Source of the DNA: Acidimicrobiales bacterium
GTDB taxonomy: Bacteria > Actinomycetota > Acidimicrobiia > Acidimicrobiales > Aldehydirespiratoraceae
Assembly: GCA_029263195.1 (NCBI GenBank)
Contig: JAJCXX010000040.1
Location: 1 to 56,426, forward strand
Direction of reading: 5' to 3'
DNA: 56,426 nt
The translations under genes and the position numbers were made by a program. Positions within the stretch are counted from its first letter, which is position 1. Each line of letters starts with the position of its first letter. Below are positions 40,615 through 50,796 of this stretch, piece by piece. The notes beneath the pieces were generated by a model. That model was not told the DNA's origin. It was given only the letters and a program-made list of their open reading frames with translations, and searched no databases.

Positions 40615-42114
40615 ATGTCACATGCGAGCGTGCTCGAAGCGGCCGGCCTCGACCCGAACGACCTGAGTGGGGGAACCCTCTCGGTGTCCACCCCGATAGA
40701 CGGCAACGAGATCGCGAGCCTGAAGGAACACACTCAGGATCAGGTCGCGGCGATGATCGATCGGGCGGGGACTGCCTTCGAGGCTTGGCGCCAGGTGCCG
40801 GCCCCGCGCCGAGGCGAGTTGGTGCGGCTGATCGGCGATGAACTTCGGGCCAACAAGCAGCAGCTTGGCGAGCTGGTGTCGCTCGAGTGCGGAAAAATCC
40901 TGCAGGAGGGTCTGGGCGAGGTTCAGGAGATGATCGACATCTGTGACTTCGCCGTCGGTGTCTCCCGTCAGCTCTACGGGCTCACCATCGCATCGGAACG
41001 ACCGGGTCATGCCATGCGTGAAACATGGCACCCCCTCGGAGTGTGCGGTGTGGTCACCGCCTTCAACTTCCCGGTGGCGCCTTGGTGTTGGAACTCTGCA
41101 CTGGCTCTGGTGTGCGGTGATCCGGTGATCTGGAAGCCGTCGGAGAAGGCGCCGCTCACCGCGCTGGCCACGCAGGTGATCGTCGATCGGGCCGTCGCTC
41201 GATTCGGCGACGCGCCAGATGGCTTGTCGCAGGTGGTGATCGGGGGCGCCGATCTGGGCCGGATGCTCTCAGCCAGCCCCGACGTCGCGATCGTGTCGGC
41301 AACCGGGTCGACCCGAATGGGCAATGCGGTGGGGCAGGCCCTGGCCGCCCGATTCGGACGATGCATCCTCGAGCTCGGCGGCAACAACGGAATGATTGTC
41401 GCTCCGTCGGCTGACCTCGAGATGGCGATCCGAGCCATTGTGTTCTCGGCGGTGGGCACGGCCGGCCAGCGCTGCACATCGCTTCGTAGGCTCATCGTTC
41501 ACGACGACGTTTACGACGAACTCGTTCCCCGTCTCGTCGCTGTCTACGCCGGACTACCGATCGGCGATCCCCTCGCTGACGGAATCCTGGTGGGCCCGCT
41601 GATCGACGGACCCGCTCATCAAGGTATGCAGGAGGCCCTGAAACGAGCCGAGGCCGACGGCGGACTGGTCCACGGCGGAGAACGGATACTCGCCGCCGAA
41701 CACCCGGACGCCTTCTACGTGAATCCCGCGATCGTGGAGATGCCGTCCCAGACCGAGATCGTGAGAGAGGAAACGTTCGCACCGATTCTCTATGTGATGC
41801 GATACAGCGATCTCGACGGTGCCATCGCCATCCACAATGACGTGCCGCAGGGTCTTTCGTCGTGCATCTTCTCCACCGACGTGCGCGAGACCGAGCAGTT
41901 CCTCTCGGGCGTGGGTTCGGACTGTGGCATCGCCAACGTCAATATCGGTCCTTCAGGGGCGGAGATCGGAGGCGCATTCGGCGGTGAGAAGGACACCGGT
42001 GGCGGCCGGGAGTCCGGGTCCGATGCCTGGAAGGGCTACATGAGACGCCAGACCAACACCGTCAACTACTCGCGTGACCTGCCCCTGGCCCAGGGCATCA
42101 CATTCGAGATCTGA
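40615..42114 (+). CDS. ALDH7/antiquitin-type aminoadipate-semialdehyde dehydrogenase
   Basis: 499 residues from the ATG at 40615 with GAAGGA upstream. Aldehyde dehydrogenase motifs: AFNFPVAPWCWN (149-160), catalytic base Glu253 in LELGGNNGM and nucleophile Cys287 in GTAGQRCTSLRR. The C-terminal run EIGGAFGGEKDTGGGRESGSD, then KGYMRRQTNTVNYS and LPLAQGI, is a hallmark of ALDH7A1/AmaB, which oxidises 2-aminoadipate 6-semialdehyde (or piperideine-6-carboxylate) to 2-aminoadipate in lysine breakdown. An in-frame start at 40585 would add 10 residues. A 7-bp gap leads to the lysine 6-dehydrogenase homologue. Confidence 0.93.
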   Translation: MSHASVLEAAGLDPNDLSGGTLSVSTPIDGNEIASLKEHTQDQVAAMIDRAGTAFEAWRQVPAPRRGELVRLIGDELRANKQQLGELVSLECGKILQEGLGEVQEMIDICDFAVGVSRQLYGLTIASERPGHAMRETWHPLGVCGVVTAFNFPVAPWCWNSALALVCGDPVIWKPSEKAPLTALATQVIVDRAVARFGDAPDGLSQVVIGGADLGRMLSASPDVAIVSATGSTRMGNAVGQALAARFGRCILELGGNNGMIVAPSADLEMAIRAIVFSAVGTAGQRCTSLRRLIVHDDVYDELVPRLVAVYAGLPIGDPLADGILVGPLIDGPAHQGMQEALKRAEADGGLVHGGERILAAEHPDAFYVNPAIVEMPSQTEIVREETFAPILYVMRYSDLDGAIAIHNDVPQGLSSCIFSTDVRETEQFLSGVGSDCGIANVNIGPSGAEIGGAFGGEKDTGGGRESGSDAWKGYMRRQTNTVNYSRDLPLAQGITFEI

Positions 42115-42121
42115 GCGGGAC

Positions 42122-43210
42122 ATGAACGAGAACTCCAAGCCATCGATCGCGAGCGTCGCCGTTCTGGGTCTCGGAAAGGTTGGTCATCTGGCCGCCGAAC
42201 TCCTCGATGGCGCTGGATTCGCAGTGACCGGATTCGACGAGCGATCGACTCGATCCGATCACGGCTTCACCGTGCGTTCCGTCGACGTCTCAGACCGTGC
42301 GGCCCTCAAGACCGAACTCGACGGTATCGACGCGGTTCTGTCGTGCCTGCCCTATCACCTCAACGTCGGTGTGGCCGAGACGGCTGACGAACTGGGCATG
42401 CACTACTTCGACCTGACCGAGGACGTGCCGACCACCCAGCGGATACGTGAGATCGCCGCGACATCGCGGGGGCTCATGGCACCGCAGTGCGGCCTGGCCC
42501 CGGGCTTCGTGGGGATTGTCGCGGCATCACAGGCCGAGTCGTTCGAGCACTGCCGTTCGATTCGTATGAGAGTCGGCGCACTTCCGCAGCACCCCACCGG
42601 GCTGATGGGCTACGCCTTCAACTGGTCTCCCGAAGGCGTGGTCAATGAATACCTCAACGACTGCGAGGTCATCGAGGAGGGCGTGCACAAGTGGGTGTCT
42701 CCCATGGAGTGGCGCGAGACCATCTACGTCGACGGTGTGCAACTCGAGGCCTTCACCACTTCGGGTGGTTTGGGCACGATGTGTGAGACCTATCTGGGAC
42801 GTGTCGAGAACATCGACTACAAGACCATGAGATACCCGGGCCACATGCGGTTGATGAACTTCTTCTTCCACGAACTGCTGATGCGTGAGCGGCGGGATCT
42901 GGCCGGGGAGATTCTCACCAACGCCAAGCCGCCGGTCGAGGATGATGTCGTGTACATACACGTGGCCTCAGAAGGCCGGATCGACAATCAGCTCAAGCGA
43001 CTCGAGTACGTACGGGCGTTCACCTCGCGCCAGCTTCGTGGCAATAATCGCACCGCAATAGCGTGGACCACAGCGGGATCGGTCGTGTCGGTCATCGAGA
43101 TGGTCCGAGACGGCGTTCTCCCCCAGGGCGGCTTCCTCAAACAGGAGGAGATTCCGTTCGACGCGTTCGTCTCCACCACCACCGGGAAGCTCTTCGAGAC
43201 GGCTGGCTGA
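42122..43210 (+). CDS. Lysine 6-dehydrogenase / saccharopine dehydrogenase-family protein
   Basis: 362 residues from the ATG at 42122. N-terminal Rossmann motif VLGLGKVGHLAAELL (14-28). Then CGLAPGFVGIVA, followed by a catalytic-domain stretch with LEAFTTSGGLGTMCETYLG and YKTMRYPGH. These match the lysine 6-dehydrogenase of Geobacillus (LEAFHTSGG, YKTIRYRGH, from memory) better than saccharopine-forming enzymes. It would deaminate lysine at the epsilon carbon to 2-aminoadipate 6-semialdehyde, the substrate of the preceding ALDH7 enzyme. The exact substrate is inference; a saccharopine-type or carboxynorspermidine-type activity is a lesser alternative. Confidence 0.85.
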   Translation: MNENSKPSIASVAVLGLGKVGHLAAELLDGAGFAVTGFDERSTRSDHGFTVRSVDVSDRAALKTELDGIDAVLSCLPYHLNVGVAETADELGMHYFDLTEDVPTTQRIREIAATSRGLMAPQCGLAPGFVGIVAASQAESFEHCRSIRMRVGALPQHPTGLMGYAFNWSPEGVVNEYLNDCEVIEEGVHKWVSPMEWRETIYVDGVQLEAFTTSGGLGTMCETYLGRVENIDYKTMRYPGHMRLMNFFFHELLMRERRDLAGEILTNAKPPVEDDVVYIHVASEGRIDNQLKRLEYVRAFTSRQLRGNNRTAIAWTTAGSVVSVIEMVRDGVLPQGGFLKQEEIPFDAFVSTTTGKLFETAG

Positions 43211-43214
43211 TCGA

Positions 43215-43631
43215 TCAGGTGTCGTCGGTGCGCTTCGATCGTTCGATGGCTTCGATGAGGCGGTCGGTGTTGGATCGGTCCTCGTAGATGAGTCGCACCA
43301 GCCAATAGCGCAGATATCGGGTGAGGCTGTTGCGCAGCCAAATCATTCCGCCGACGATCGCCAGAGTCAGACCGAGCGCGACGACAATGATGCCGTTGTT
43401 GGACGAGACGATCTCGCTGAGCATCGCGGTGGCATCGCCGGCACCGGTGTCGCCGCGGCTGGTGAGAGCGCCGATCGCGGCGACGGCCAGTCCGACCACA
43501 AACAGAACGATCCCGGCTGTGGAGCCGGTGCGCTCAGGGTTGGCGGCGCCTCCGGTGAGGGCCAGTCCGTCGACCTCCTTGCGAAACTCCTCAAGTCTCG
43601 GTGTGAGATCGGCTTCGGTGTCGTCGCTCAC
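43215..43631 (-). CDS. Small two-helix membrane protein
   Basis: 138 residues from the GTG at 43631 (CAGGAG 8 bases upstream). A GTG at 43679 overlapping the livF stop would add 16 residues. Two hydrophobic helices (about 36-56 and 77-99) are followed by a basic segment (SLTRYLRYWLVRLIYEDRSNTDRLIEAIERSKR). The N-terminus before the helices looks like a short amphipathic region. No family recognised. It is last in the ABC transporter operon, only 4 bp from the convergent lysine 6-dehydrogenase gene; possibly an accessory to the transporter. Confidence 0.7.
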   Translation of the reverse strand: MSDDTEADLTPRLEEFRKEVDGLALTGGAANPERTGSTAGIVLFVVGLAVAAIGALTSRGDTGAGDATAMLSEIVSSNNGIIVVALGLTLAIVGGMIWLRNSLTRYLRYWLVRLIYEDRSNTDRLIEAIERSKRTDDT

Positions 43632-43675
43632 GGCGTTGGCTCCTGGTCGTTCGATAGGGGATTCGTTATCACAGC

Positions 43676-44370
<695 letters not shown>

Positions 44371-44374
<4 letters not shown>

Positions 44375-45108
44375 TGGACTGCCCCGTGATCGGATCCCAG
44401 ATAGGCCGACTGCACCGACGGATCCGACCGCACCTCGGTCGGTGTGCCCGAGGCGATCATCTCGCCGAAGCTGAGAACGTTGATTCGATGGCAAAGTCCC
44501 ATGACGAACGACATGTCGTGCTCGACCAGCAGCACCGCTAGTCCGTCTTCGGTGAGGTCGCGCAGGAGATCGGCCATCGCCTGTGTCTCGCGACCGTTGA
44601 GGCCCGACGATGGTTCGTCGAGGAGCAACACGCGGGGTCTGGTTGCCAGTGTTCGAGCCAGTTCGACGAGCCTTGCCGAGCCGGTTGGCAATGCCGCGAC
44701 CGACAAGTCGGCGATCTCGGCGATGCCGACCCGTTCGAGGCACGCCCTTGCTTCTTCATGCGGCGGCGGCCCGGAGCGATCCCAGCGTCGACGCATCTCC
44801 GCCGCGACCAACACATTGTCGAGCACGCTCAGCTGGCCGAACACTTCGATTCGCTGGAACGTGCGGGCGATTCCCCTCCGGGCCCGTCTGTGAACACTGA
44901 GCCGTGTGATATCGCGGCCATCGAGAAAGACTCGACCGGCCGTGGTGTCTTGCAGTCCGGTCATCACGTTGAAGAAGGTCGTCTTGCCCGCACCGTTGGG
45001 TCCGATCATCCCCGTGACCTGGCCGGCCTCCACCGAGATGCCGGCATCGTCGAGCGCGGTGAGACCTCCGAATCTCACGGTTACGCCGGTGGCTTCGAGC
45101 AGCGCCAT
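44371..45108 (-). CDS. livG: Branched-chain-type amino-acid ABC transporter ATPase (LivG)
   Basis: 245 residues. Walker A MIGPNGAGKTTFFNVMTG, then GIARTFQRIEVFGQLSVLDNVLV, typical of LivG with its 'TFQ' Q-loop; a shortened signature region (ALPTGSARLVELARTLATRP, instead of LSYG.QRRLEIARAL); Walker B VLLLDEPSSGLN; and VLLVEHDMSFVMGLCHRINVL. The C-motif 'PTGSARL' departs from the standard LSGGQ. It is coupled by a 1-bp overlap to the fused permease gene and by 4 bp to livF. Confidence 0.92.
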
Positions 45109-47270
45109 CAGAGCCCACCTCTCGATTCTGCTGACGGGGTTGCCGGTATCAGATCGACAATGCCAAGGTGCTTGTCGAGGTCGTTCACGTGATCTCGGGT
45201 GAACGGTCGATCCAGCCCGAGCTCGCCGATTTCGTCTTCTCGTGAGCTGGCGTGTCCGAGCCGTAGTTGCTCACGGGCGTCCTGGCGCCAGGGCAGAAGC
45301 GGCGAGAACGCTCGCCCCATGTCGGTAACGGCGCCACGGGTGTTGACCACCATTGCCACTGCCATGAGCCCGGGGCCGAGGATCTCGAGCGCCGACAACC
45401 AACTCCAGCCGAGCCGTTCCTTGATGACGATGAACAAAATGGTGTTGACCCCGCCGAACAGTGCGGCCGCGGGGTAGGCGACACCGCCGACGACCAGCAA
45501 CAGAACGATCGGCAGGCCCAGAAGTAGCGTGAACTGGCTGGGGTTGAGGGTTGCTTGCTGAATACCGAAGAGGGCTCCGCCAAATCCGGCGATGGCCGCC
45601 GAGATACCGAACACGATCACCTTGGTCTCGACGAGGCTGATGCCGAGCGTGGCGGCGGCGGCCTCAGAGTCGTGGATGGCCATCCAGCGCCGACCGTAGC
45701 GACTGCGTTTGAGCGCAATGAGGCCGACGACGCCGGCCGCGAACACGACAGTGAGAAAGATCAGATAGCCGCGGCCGCGGCCGTCGAGTTGCCATCCGGC
45801 GAAGTGGAGCGAAGCAATGCGTTCTCCGGCGCCGGAGTCGATGACACTCGATTGGGTGAAGAAGAGCAGTTCGAATCCCCGCGCGAAGGCCATCGAGGCC
45901 AGAGCAAGGTAGAGCCCCTGTAGTCGCACCGCTGGTAGGGCCATCAACGCGCCCACGGGTGCGGTCAGCAACGCTGCCATCAGCAACCCCCAGGCCTGAC
46001 CCGAGTCGCCGGCGACCTTCAGGAACATCACCGCCCCGAACCCCGCGAACGCCAGGGGAGCGAAGTTGACCTGCCCCGCCCAGCCGGTGAGTGGCACCAG
46101 CGACAGCATGATGATCGCGGTGATCATCATGGTGACGCCTCGATTGACGCCGGTGCCGGTCCACTCGTCGACGAACGGCACCAAACCGCCCGACCACGAC
46201 ACGACCACCACGATCAGCGCCAGCCCGCCGAGTGCCGCGTCGGACAGAGGAGTGACGCGTCGAATCCGCGCGGACGCTGCCGACGCAGTGCCTCTGACAT
46301 GCAACTTGGCCTGCGGTAGAGCAAGCACCACGACAAACAACAAGATGGTGGGGAGGGCTCGGTCGGCGTTGGAGAATCCTCCGGGGAAGTCGAGAAAGCT
46401 CCGCATGAACTGCTGCCCGATCCCCAGCACCATCGCTCCGAGAAAGGTGAGGGGAAGGCTCTGTAGTCGTCCGACGGCGGCGGCCGCGAATGCGTCGACG
46501 ACCACCAGGGTGAGTAGTTCGACCACCAAGCCGGACTCGGGAGCGATGAGGATTCCGGCTACCGCCGCCAACGATGAGCCGAGAGCCCACGCCAGACCGG
46601 AAATGATCTCGGGGTTGGCCCCGGTGAGCGATGTGAGTGAGCGGCTGTCGACCACCGCCCTCATGGCGACTCCGATACGCGAACGGTGGAGCAACAATCG
46701 GAGGAGCACGGCGAGAAGAACGGCCACGCAGATGGTCGTGAAGCGGTGCCAGGTGACGTTGACCCCGAGCAGCTCAAACCCTCCGGATCGACCGAAGAAT
46801 GGCTGGGCGTTGCGGCCGCGATCTCCCTTCCACTGGGTAGCGGCCAAGCCCATGAACCCGAGCATCAGCCCGACCGTCACCATCAACTGCAGCACCAGCG
46901 GGGTGCCGCGGAGGCGACGCATGACCAACCGGTCGAGCACCACCCCACCGAGTGGCGCCATCACCAGGACCACCAACCCGATCGCTATCGGTGCCGGCCA
47001 GTTGCGATTGAACCGCAGCTCCCAATAGACGAAGGCCCAGTACATGCCCATGGCGCCCTGTGCGAAGTTGAACACGCCAGTCGTGGTGTAGACGACCACG
47101 AGGCCGCTGGCCGAAACGGCGTATATCGAGCCGAGCGTGACCCCCACCACCAGCATCGATCCGACGGTGGCAACCGACACGGGACGACCCGACCAGTTGA
47201 GTGCCGACATCACGATGGCGCCGGCCACGGTGAGGGCTATCGCCGCATAGTTGGCTGGTGAGAGCTTCAC
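45108..47270 (-). CDS. Fused LivH-LivM amino-acid ABC permease
   Basis: 720 residues from a GTG start (47270). The N-terminal half (about 35-325) is LivH-like (VGVTLGSIYAVSASGLVVVYTTTGVFNFAQGAMGM). A 20-30-residue linker (about 330-350, RGTASAASARIRRV) leads to a LivM-like half (about 350-660, LVPLTGWAGQVNFAPLAFAGFGAVM, MALPAVRLQGLYLALASMAFARG, EAAAATLGISLVETKVIVFG). These permeases are normally two separate proteins. A non-membrane C-terminal tail of about 55 residues, rich in Arg, Glu and Asp, is unusual. With livG and livF it makes a complete importer. Confidence 0.9.
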   Translation of the reverse strand: MKLSPANYAAIALTVAGAIVMSALNWSGRPVSVATVGSMLVVGVTLGSIYAVSASGLVVVYTTTGVFNFAQGAMGMYWAFVYWELRFNRNWPAPIAIGLVVLVMAPLGGVVLDRLVMRRLRGTPLVLQLMVTVGLMLGFMGLAATQWKGDRGRNAQPFFGRSGGFELLGVNVTWHRFTTICVAVLLAVLLRLLLHRSRIGVAMRAVVDSRSLTSLTGANPEIISGLAWALGSSLAAVAGILIAPESGLVVELLTLVVVDAFAAAAVGRLQSLPLTFLGAMVLGIGQQFMRSFLDFPGGFSNADRALPTILLFVVVLALPQAKLHVRGTASAASARIRRVTPLSDAALGGLALIVVVVSWSGGLVPFVDEWTGTGVNRGVTMMITAIIMLSLVPLTGWAGQVNFAPLAFAGFGAVMFLKVAGDSGQAWGLLMAALLTAPVGALMALPAVRLQGLYLALASMAFARGFELLFFTQSSVIDSGAGERIASLHFAGWQLDGRGRGYLIFLTVVFAAGVVGLIALKRSRYGRRWMAIHDSEAAAATLGISLVETKVIVFGISAAIAGFGGALFGIQQATLNPSQFTLLLGLPIVLLLVVGGVAYPAAALFGGVNTILFIVIKERLGWSWLSALEILGPGLMAVAMVVNTRGAVTDMGRAFSPLLPWRQDAREQLRLGHASSREDEIGELGLDRPFTRDHVNDLDKHLGIVDLIPATPSAESRGGL

Positions 47271-47299
47271 CCTGGGTTGGTCATGGTCGGGCTGGCCGC

Positions 47300-48760
47300 T
47301 CAGCCCAGCTTGTCGGACTCGGCCGCGGCATCAAGGGTGACCGTCGCGAAGTTCGACGGATCGCAGTCGAACGTGCCCCTGTCATCGGGGTGGACGCGAA
47401 CAAAGGCACCGTCCTGGATCTGCAACATCACGTAGCACGGCCCGGACACCTTCCCGGCTGGATTCACCGTGCCCAGCATCCCGTGAGCATCGAACGCGGT
47501 GATGGTGGACATCTGCTCGAGAAGAGTCTGTCGGGTGATCGCGTTGATGCCGTCGGAGTCCACGATGGAGTTCACCGCGTCCTCGAGCATCACCCCGGAC
47601 GCCCAGGAGTTCAGACCGAAGGCCGACGGATTCGACACGCTGTCGACGTAGGCCTGCAACTCGGGATTGGTGTCGGCCTCCTCGAACGGAATCGTGAAGA
47701 TGGTGACGTAGGTGCCGTCGATCACATCGCCGCCGGCCTCGAAGATGCTCTGGCTGTAGCAGGCGATCGTGCAGACCCAGATTTCGGCCTCGACGCCTTG
47801 GGCCACCGCCTCGCTGCGCCATTTCACGAGCGACTGATCGTTGGATCCGGTACGCGCCATGTTGGCGGAGTTGTCTGTTATCGCCTGAACGAACGGCGTG
47901 TATACGGGCTGCAGGTCGAAGCCGCCCACTGCGAACTCGGCGACGTTGTCGACGCCCGCTTGTTCCATCGCCCTGATGGTGGTGATGCTGGCTTGGCGGG
48001 TGGATGGCAAGTCGCCCGGGACGATGAACACGGCTGTGAGGTCGGGGTCGATGTTTTCCTGGAACCACCTGATCTCACCGACACGTTCGGTGAACACGCG
48101 GGGCCCACCGGCGTAGGGGCAAGCTCCCTGCGGCTCCACTACGGGGAACGTGTTGACGCTGCACTGGTGGGCTACTTCGGTGGTTAGCTGGGCGATGTCG
48201 GGGATACCGACCGGGTTGCCCGAAGCATCGGGGCAGGTGTTGAGGATCGCGGTGTCCAACACGAACAATGCAGTGGTGCCGACCATTGCCAGGGCGTTCT
48301 CGCAGGCCGTGATCTGGGCGTTGGCCGACTCATTGGCATTGAGGAGCGTGTCGAACTCGATCACCTCGACCTGCCGACAGGCGAGCCCCCCGTTGGCATT
48401 GACATGATCGGCCCATGCCTTCACCCCGACCCAGGAATCCTTGAAGAGTCCGGGGGCCAACGGGCTGTTGACATCGGCCGCCACGAGAACGGTGATGGTG
48501 TCGGCCGAGACACCGGTGTCGGTGGCCTCTGGGGTGAGGTCGGCACACGGATCGAGATCCGGCGTGGTCGTATCGGTGGTTTCACCGCCGAAGAGGTCGT
48601 CGGCTGACTGCTCAGTGGTTGACGTCGCCGCCACGGTGGACGTGGTGGTGGGGCTGTCGGAGACTTCGTCGTCGGCGCTCGACCCACCCGAGCATGCCGA
48701 GGCGGCCAAGGCAAATGCCAAGGCGAGAGTGCCCACTCTGAACTTGTCGACCCGAACCAT
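47300..48760 (-). CDS. Amino-acid ABC transporter substrate-binding lipoprotein (LivK-like)
   Basis: 486 residues from the ATG at 48760 with GGGGAA upstream. A lipoprotein signal (TLALAFALAASAC, lipid Cys23) is followed by a Ser/Thr/Asp-rich linker (about 25-75). The periplasmic-binding fold of the Peripla_BP_6 type follows, with LVAADVNSPLAPGLFKDSWVGVKAWADHVNANGG and TAVFIVPGDLPSTRQASITTIRAMEQAG. It contains many cysteines (for example TACENALAM, NTCPDASG, HQCSVN, ACPYAGG), likely forming disulphides outside. It is first in the liv operon, 29 bp from the permease gene. The proximity of lysine-catabolic genes suggests a lysine or other amino-acid ligand, but this is inference. Confidence 0.88.
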   Translation of the reverse strand: MVRVDKFRVGTLALAFALAASACSGGSSADDEVSDSPTTTSTVAATSTTEQSADDLFGGETTDTTTPDLDPCADLTPEATDTGVSADTITVLVAADVNSPLAPGLFKDSWVGVKAWADHVNANGGLACRQVEVIEFDTLLNANESANAQITACENALAMVGTTALFVLDTAILNTCPDASGNPVGIPDIAQLTTEVAHQCSVNTFPVVEPQGACPYAGGPRVFTERVGEIRWFQENIDPDLTAVFIVPGDLPSTRQASITTIRAMEQAGVDNVAEFAVGGFDLQPVYTPFVQAITDNSANMARTGSNDQSLVKWRSEAVAQGVEAEIWVCTIACYSQSIFEAGGDVIDGTYVTIFTIPFEEADTNPELQAYVDSVSNPSAFGLNSWASGVMLEDAVNSIVDSDGINAITRQTLLEQMSTITAFDAHGMLGTVNPAGKVSGPCYVMLQIQDGAFVRVHPDDRGTFDCDPSNFATVTLDAAAESDKLG

Positions 48761-48940
48761 CTGAGTTCCCCAATTGTCGGGCCGGCCTCGCTCGAGGCCG
48801 ACGAAATCCATCCGGAACATAACGCGTGGTCGTGTGGAGTGTCATATTTCACAGCTCGAGGTCGCTTCGGGCGTCGTGTCGGTCCCTCGGCCGCCAACGG
48901 GGTACGTTCTGCGCGACGACTCACGGAGATCTCCTCGAAG

Positions 48941-50794
48941 ATGACCAAGCCAAAGCACGATCTTGCGGCCGGATTTCCCCCTCCGGACCGTGCTGCATGG
49001 GACGAAGCGGTGGCGAAGGTTCTCCGCGGCCGCGACTTCGGCCGGGTGTTGGTTTCCGAGACGAGTGATGGTCTGGAGATCCAGCCCCTCTATGCGGAGG
49101 CCGGTGCCGCTTCCGGCGTTGGAGCCTCGATCGACGATTGGGAGATCGGAGTCGATCCCGACCGCGTCCGCAATGGATGGGATGTTCGTCAGCGCCACGA
49201 AGGCGACGCCGCCGAGTGCAATCGGAAGATCCTCGAGGACCTCGGTGGGGGAGTCACGTCGATCGAATTGCGGGTGGAGTCGGGTTGCGATCCGGCTGAG
49301 TTTCTGACGACGGCCCTCGTGGGAGTCGACCTCGACCTCGCCCCCTTGGCGTTGGCCCCCCACAGCGATGTCGACCTCGTCCGAGCCTTCACCGACCTCT
49401 CTCATACCCGGGGCTTGGCATCATCGGTCAAGTGCTGGCTCGGTCTTGACCCGCTCGGAGGAATCGCTCGAGGCGACGAGACGGACGGCCTGTCGAACCG
49501 GATGGGCGATGTTGCGCAATTCGTGGCAGAGGCTGCGGAACAACTGCCGTCGTCGCGGCTTCTCACAGTCGACGCAACCAGATATGCCGAGGCCGGCGCA
49601 ACCGAGGCTCAACAACTCGCAACATCCATCGCAACGGGCGTCGCCTATCTACGGGCTCTCGAAGCGGCGGGCCTCACCCCGAGCAGAGCGGCCGGTCTGA
49701 TTGGGTTCAGATACGCAGCCACCGCCGATCAGTTCGTCACCATCGCCATGCTTCGCTCGGCTCGGCGGTTGTGGGAGCGGGTTCTCGAGTCCTCCGGTGT
49801 GCAAGCACCGGATCGGGACCAGGCGCAACAGGCCGTTACTTCGGAGGCGATGTACAGCCGTCGGGATCCTTGGGTCAATCTTCTGCGGGCCACGTCGGCT
49901 GCTCTGGCAGCCGGCGTTGCCGGCGCTGACTCGGTGACGGTTCTACCTTTCGACACCGCGCTTGGCGAGCCCGACGATCTTGGCCGTCGGTCCGCTCGAA
50001 ACATCCAGATGCTCCTCATCGAGGAGTCCAACATCGCTCGGTTCGTCGATCCGGCTGCCGGCTCGTGGTTTGTCGACTCGCTCACGGCCCGGTTGAGTTC
50101 CATGGCGTGGTCCGGATTCCAGGCGATCGAGACCGCTGGCGGCATGGCTGCCGTACTCACCGACGAATCTCTGGCGGTGGAGGTGTCAGCGGCCTGGGAT
50201 TCCCGGTTGGAGCGTCTCTCGACCCGAGAGGACCCCGTCACGGGGGTCTCGGAGTTCCCTCTTCTCGAGGACGAACCGTTGCGGCGGGTTGAGCAACCGG
50301 CGTCGATCGGCTGGCCTCTTCGTCGTCTGGCTGCGCCATTCGAGAATCTGCGTGACTGGTCTGACCGTCATCTGGCTGAGCACGGCCGACGCCCGATGGT
50401 TTTCATGGCCGCACTGGGTGACTTGGCTGTGCACAACGGGCGGAGCACATGGGTGGCGAACTTGCTTGCTGTGGCTGGGATTCAGGCGGAGTTCGGATCG
50501 GGTTCGGGCACCATGTCGCCGATCGAGACCACGGCACGATTCGCCGAATCCGGTTGCGACGTGGCCGTGATCTGCTCGTCGGATGCCGTCTACGTCGACC
50601 GTGGAGTCGCCACGGCTGTGGCGCTTCGCGACGCGGGCGCTTCGATGGTGGTGCTGGCCGGCGATCCCGGTGAGCACCGCAAGGAGTTCGAGAAATCGGG
50701 CGTGGCCGAGTTCTGGTACGTCGGTATTGATGTGCTCGACACCCTGCAGCGGCTACTGGGTCGTCTTGTCGCCGACCCCCCATCGACGCCCTGA
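48941..50794 (+). CDS. mutA: Methylmalonyl-CoA mutase small subunit
   Basis: 617 residues from the ATG at 48941; a GTG at 48839 would add 34 residues of non-family sequence. The (beta/alpha)8 mutase region is recognisable: RRDPWVNLLRATSAALAAGVAGADSVTVLPFDTALGEPDDLGRRSARNIQMLLIEESNIARFVDPAAGSWFVDSLT. The C-terminal B12-like domain lacks the DxHxxG cobalamin motif (it reads AALGDLAVHNGRSTWVANLL), as expected for the non-catalytic MutA subunit. It partners MutB (51821) to interconvert succinyl-CoA and methylmalonyl-CoA. It is divergent from the liv operon. Confidence 0.92.
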   Translation: MTKPKHDLAAGFPPPDRAAWDEAVAKVLRGRDFGRVLVSETSDGLEIQPLYAEAGAASGVGASIDDWEIGVDPDRVRNGWDVRQRHEGDAAECNRKILEDLGGGVTSIELRVESGCDPAEFLTTALVGVDLDLAPLALAPHSDVDLVRAFTDLSHTRGLASSVKCWLGLDPLGGIARGDETDGLSNRMGDVAQFVAEAAEQLPSSRLLTVDATRYAEAGATEAQQLATSIATGVAYLRALEAAGLTPSRAAGLIGFRYAATADQFVTIAMLRSARRLWERVLESSGVQAPDRDQAQQAVTSEAMYSRRDPWVNLLRATSAALAAGVAGADSVTVLPFDTALGEPDDLGRRSARNIQMLLIEESNIARFVDPAAGSWFVDSLTARLSSMAWSGFQAIETAGGMAAVLTDESLAVEVSAAWDSRLERLSTREDPVTGVSEFPLLEDEPLRRVEQPASIGWPLRRLAAPFENLRDWSDRHLAEHGRRPMVFMAALGDLAVHNGRSTWVANLLAVAGIQAEFGSGSGTMSPIETTARFAESGCDVAVICSSDAVYVDRGVATAVALRDAGASMVVLAGDPGEHRKEFEKSGVAEFWYVGIDVLDTLQRLLGRLVADPPSTP

Positions 50795-50796
50795 TC

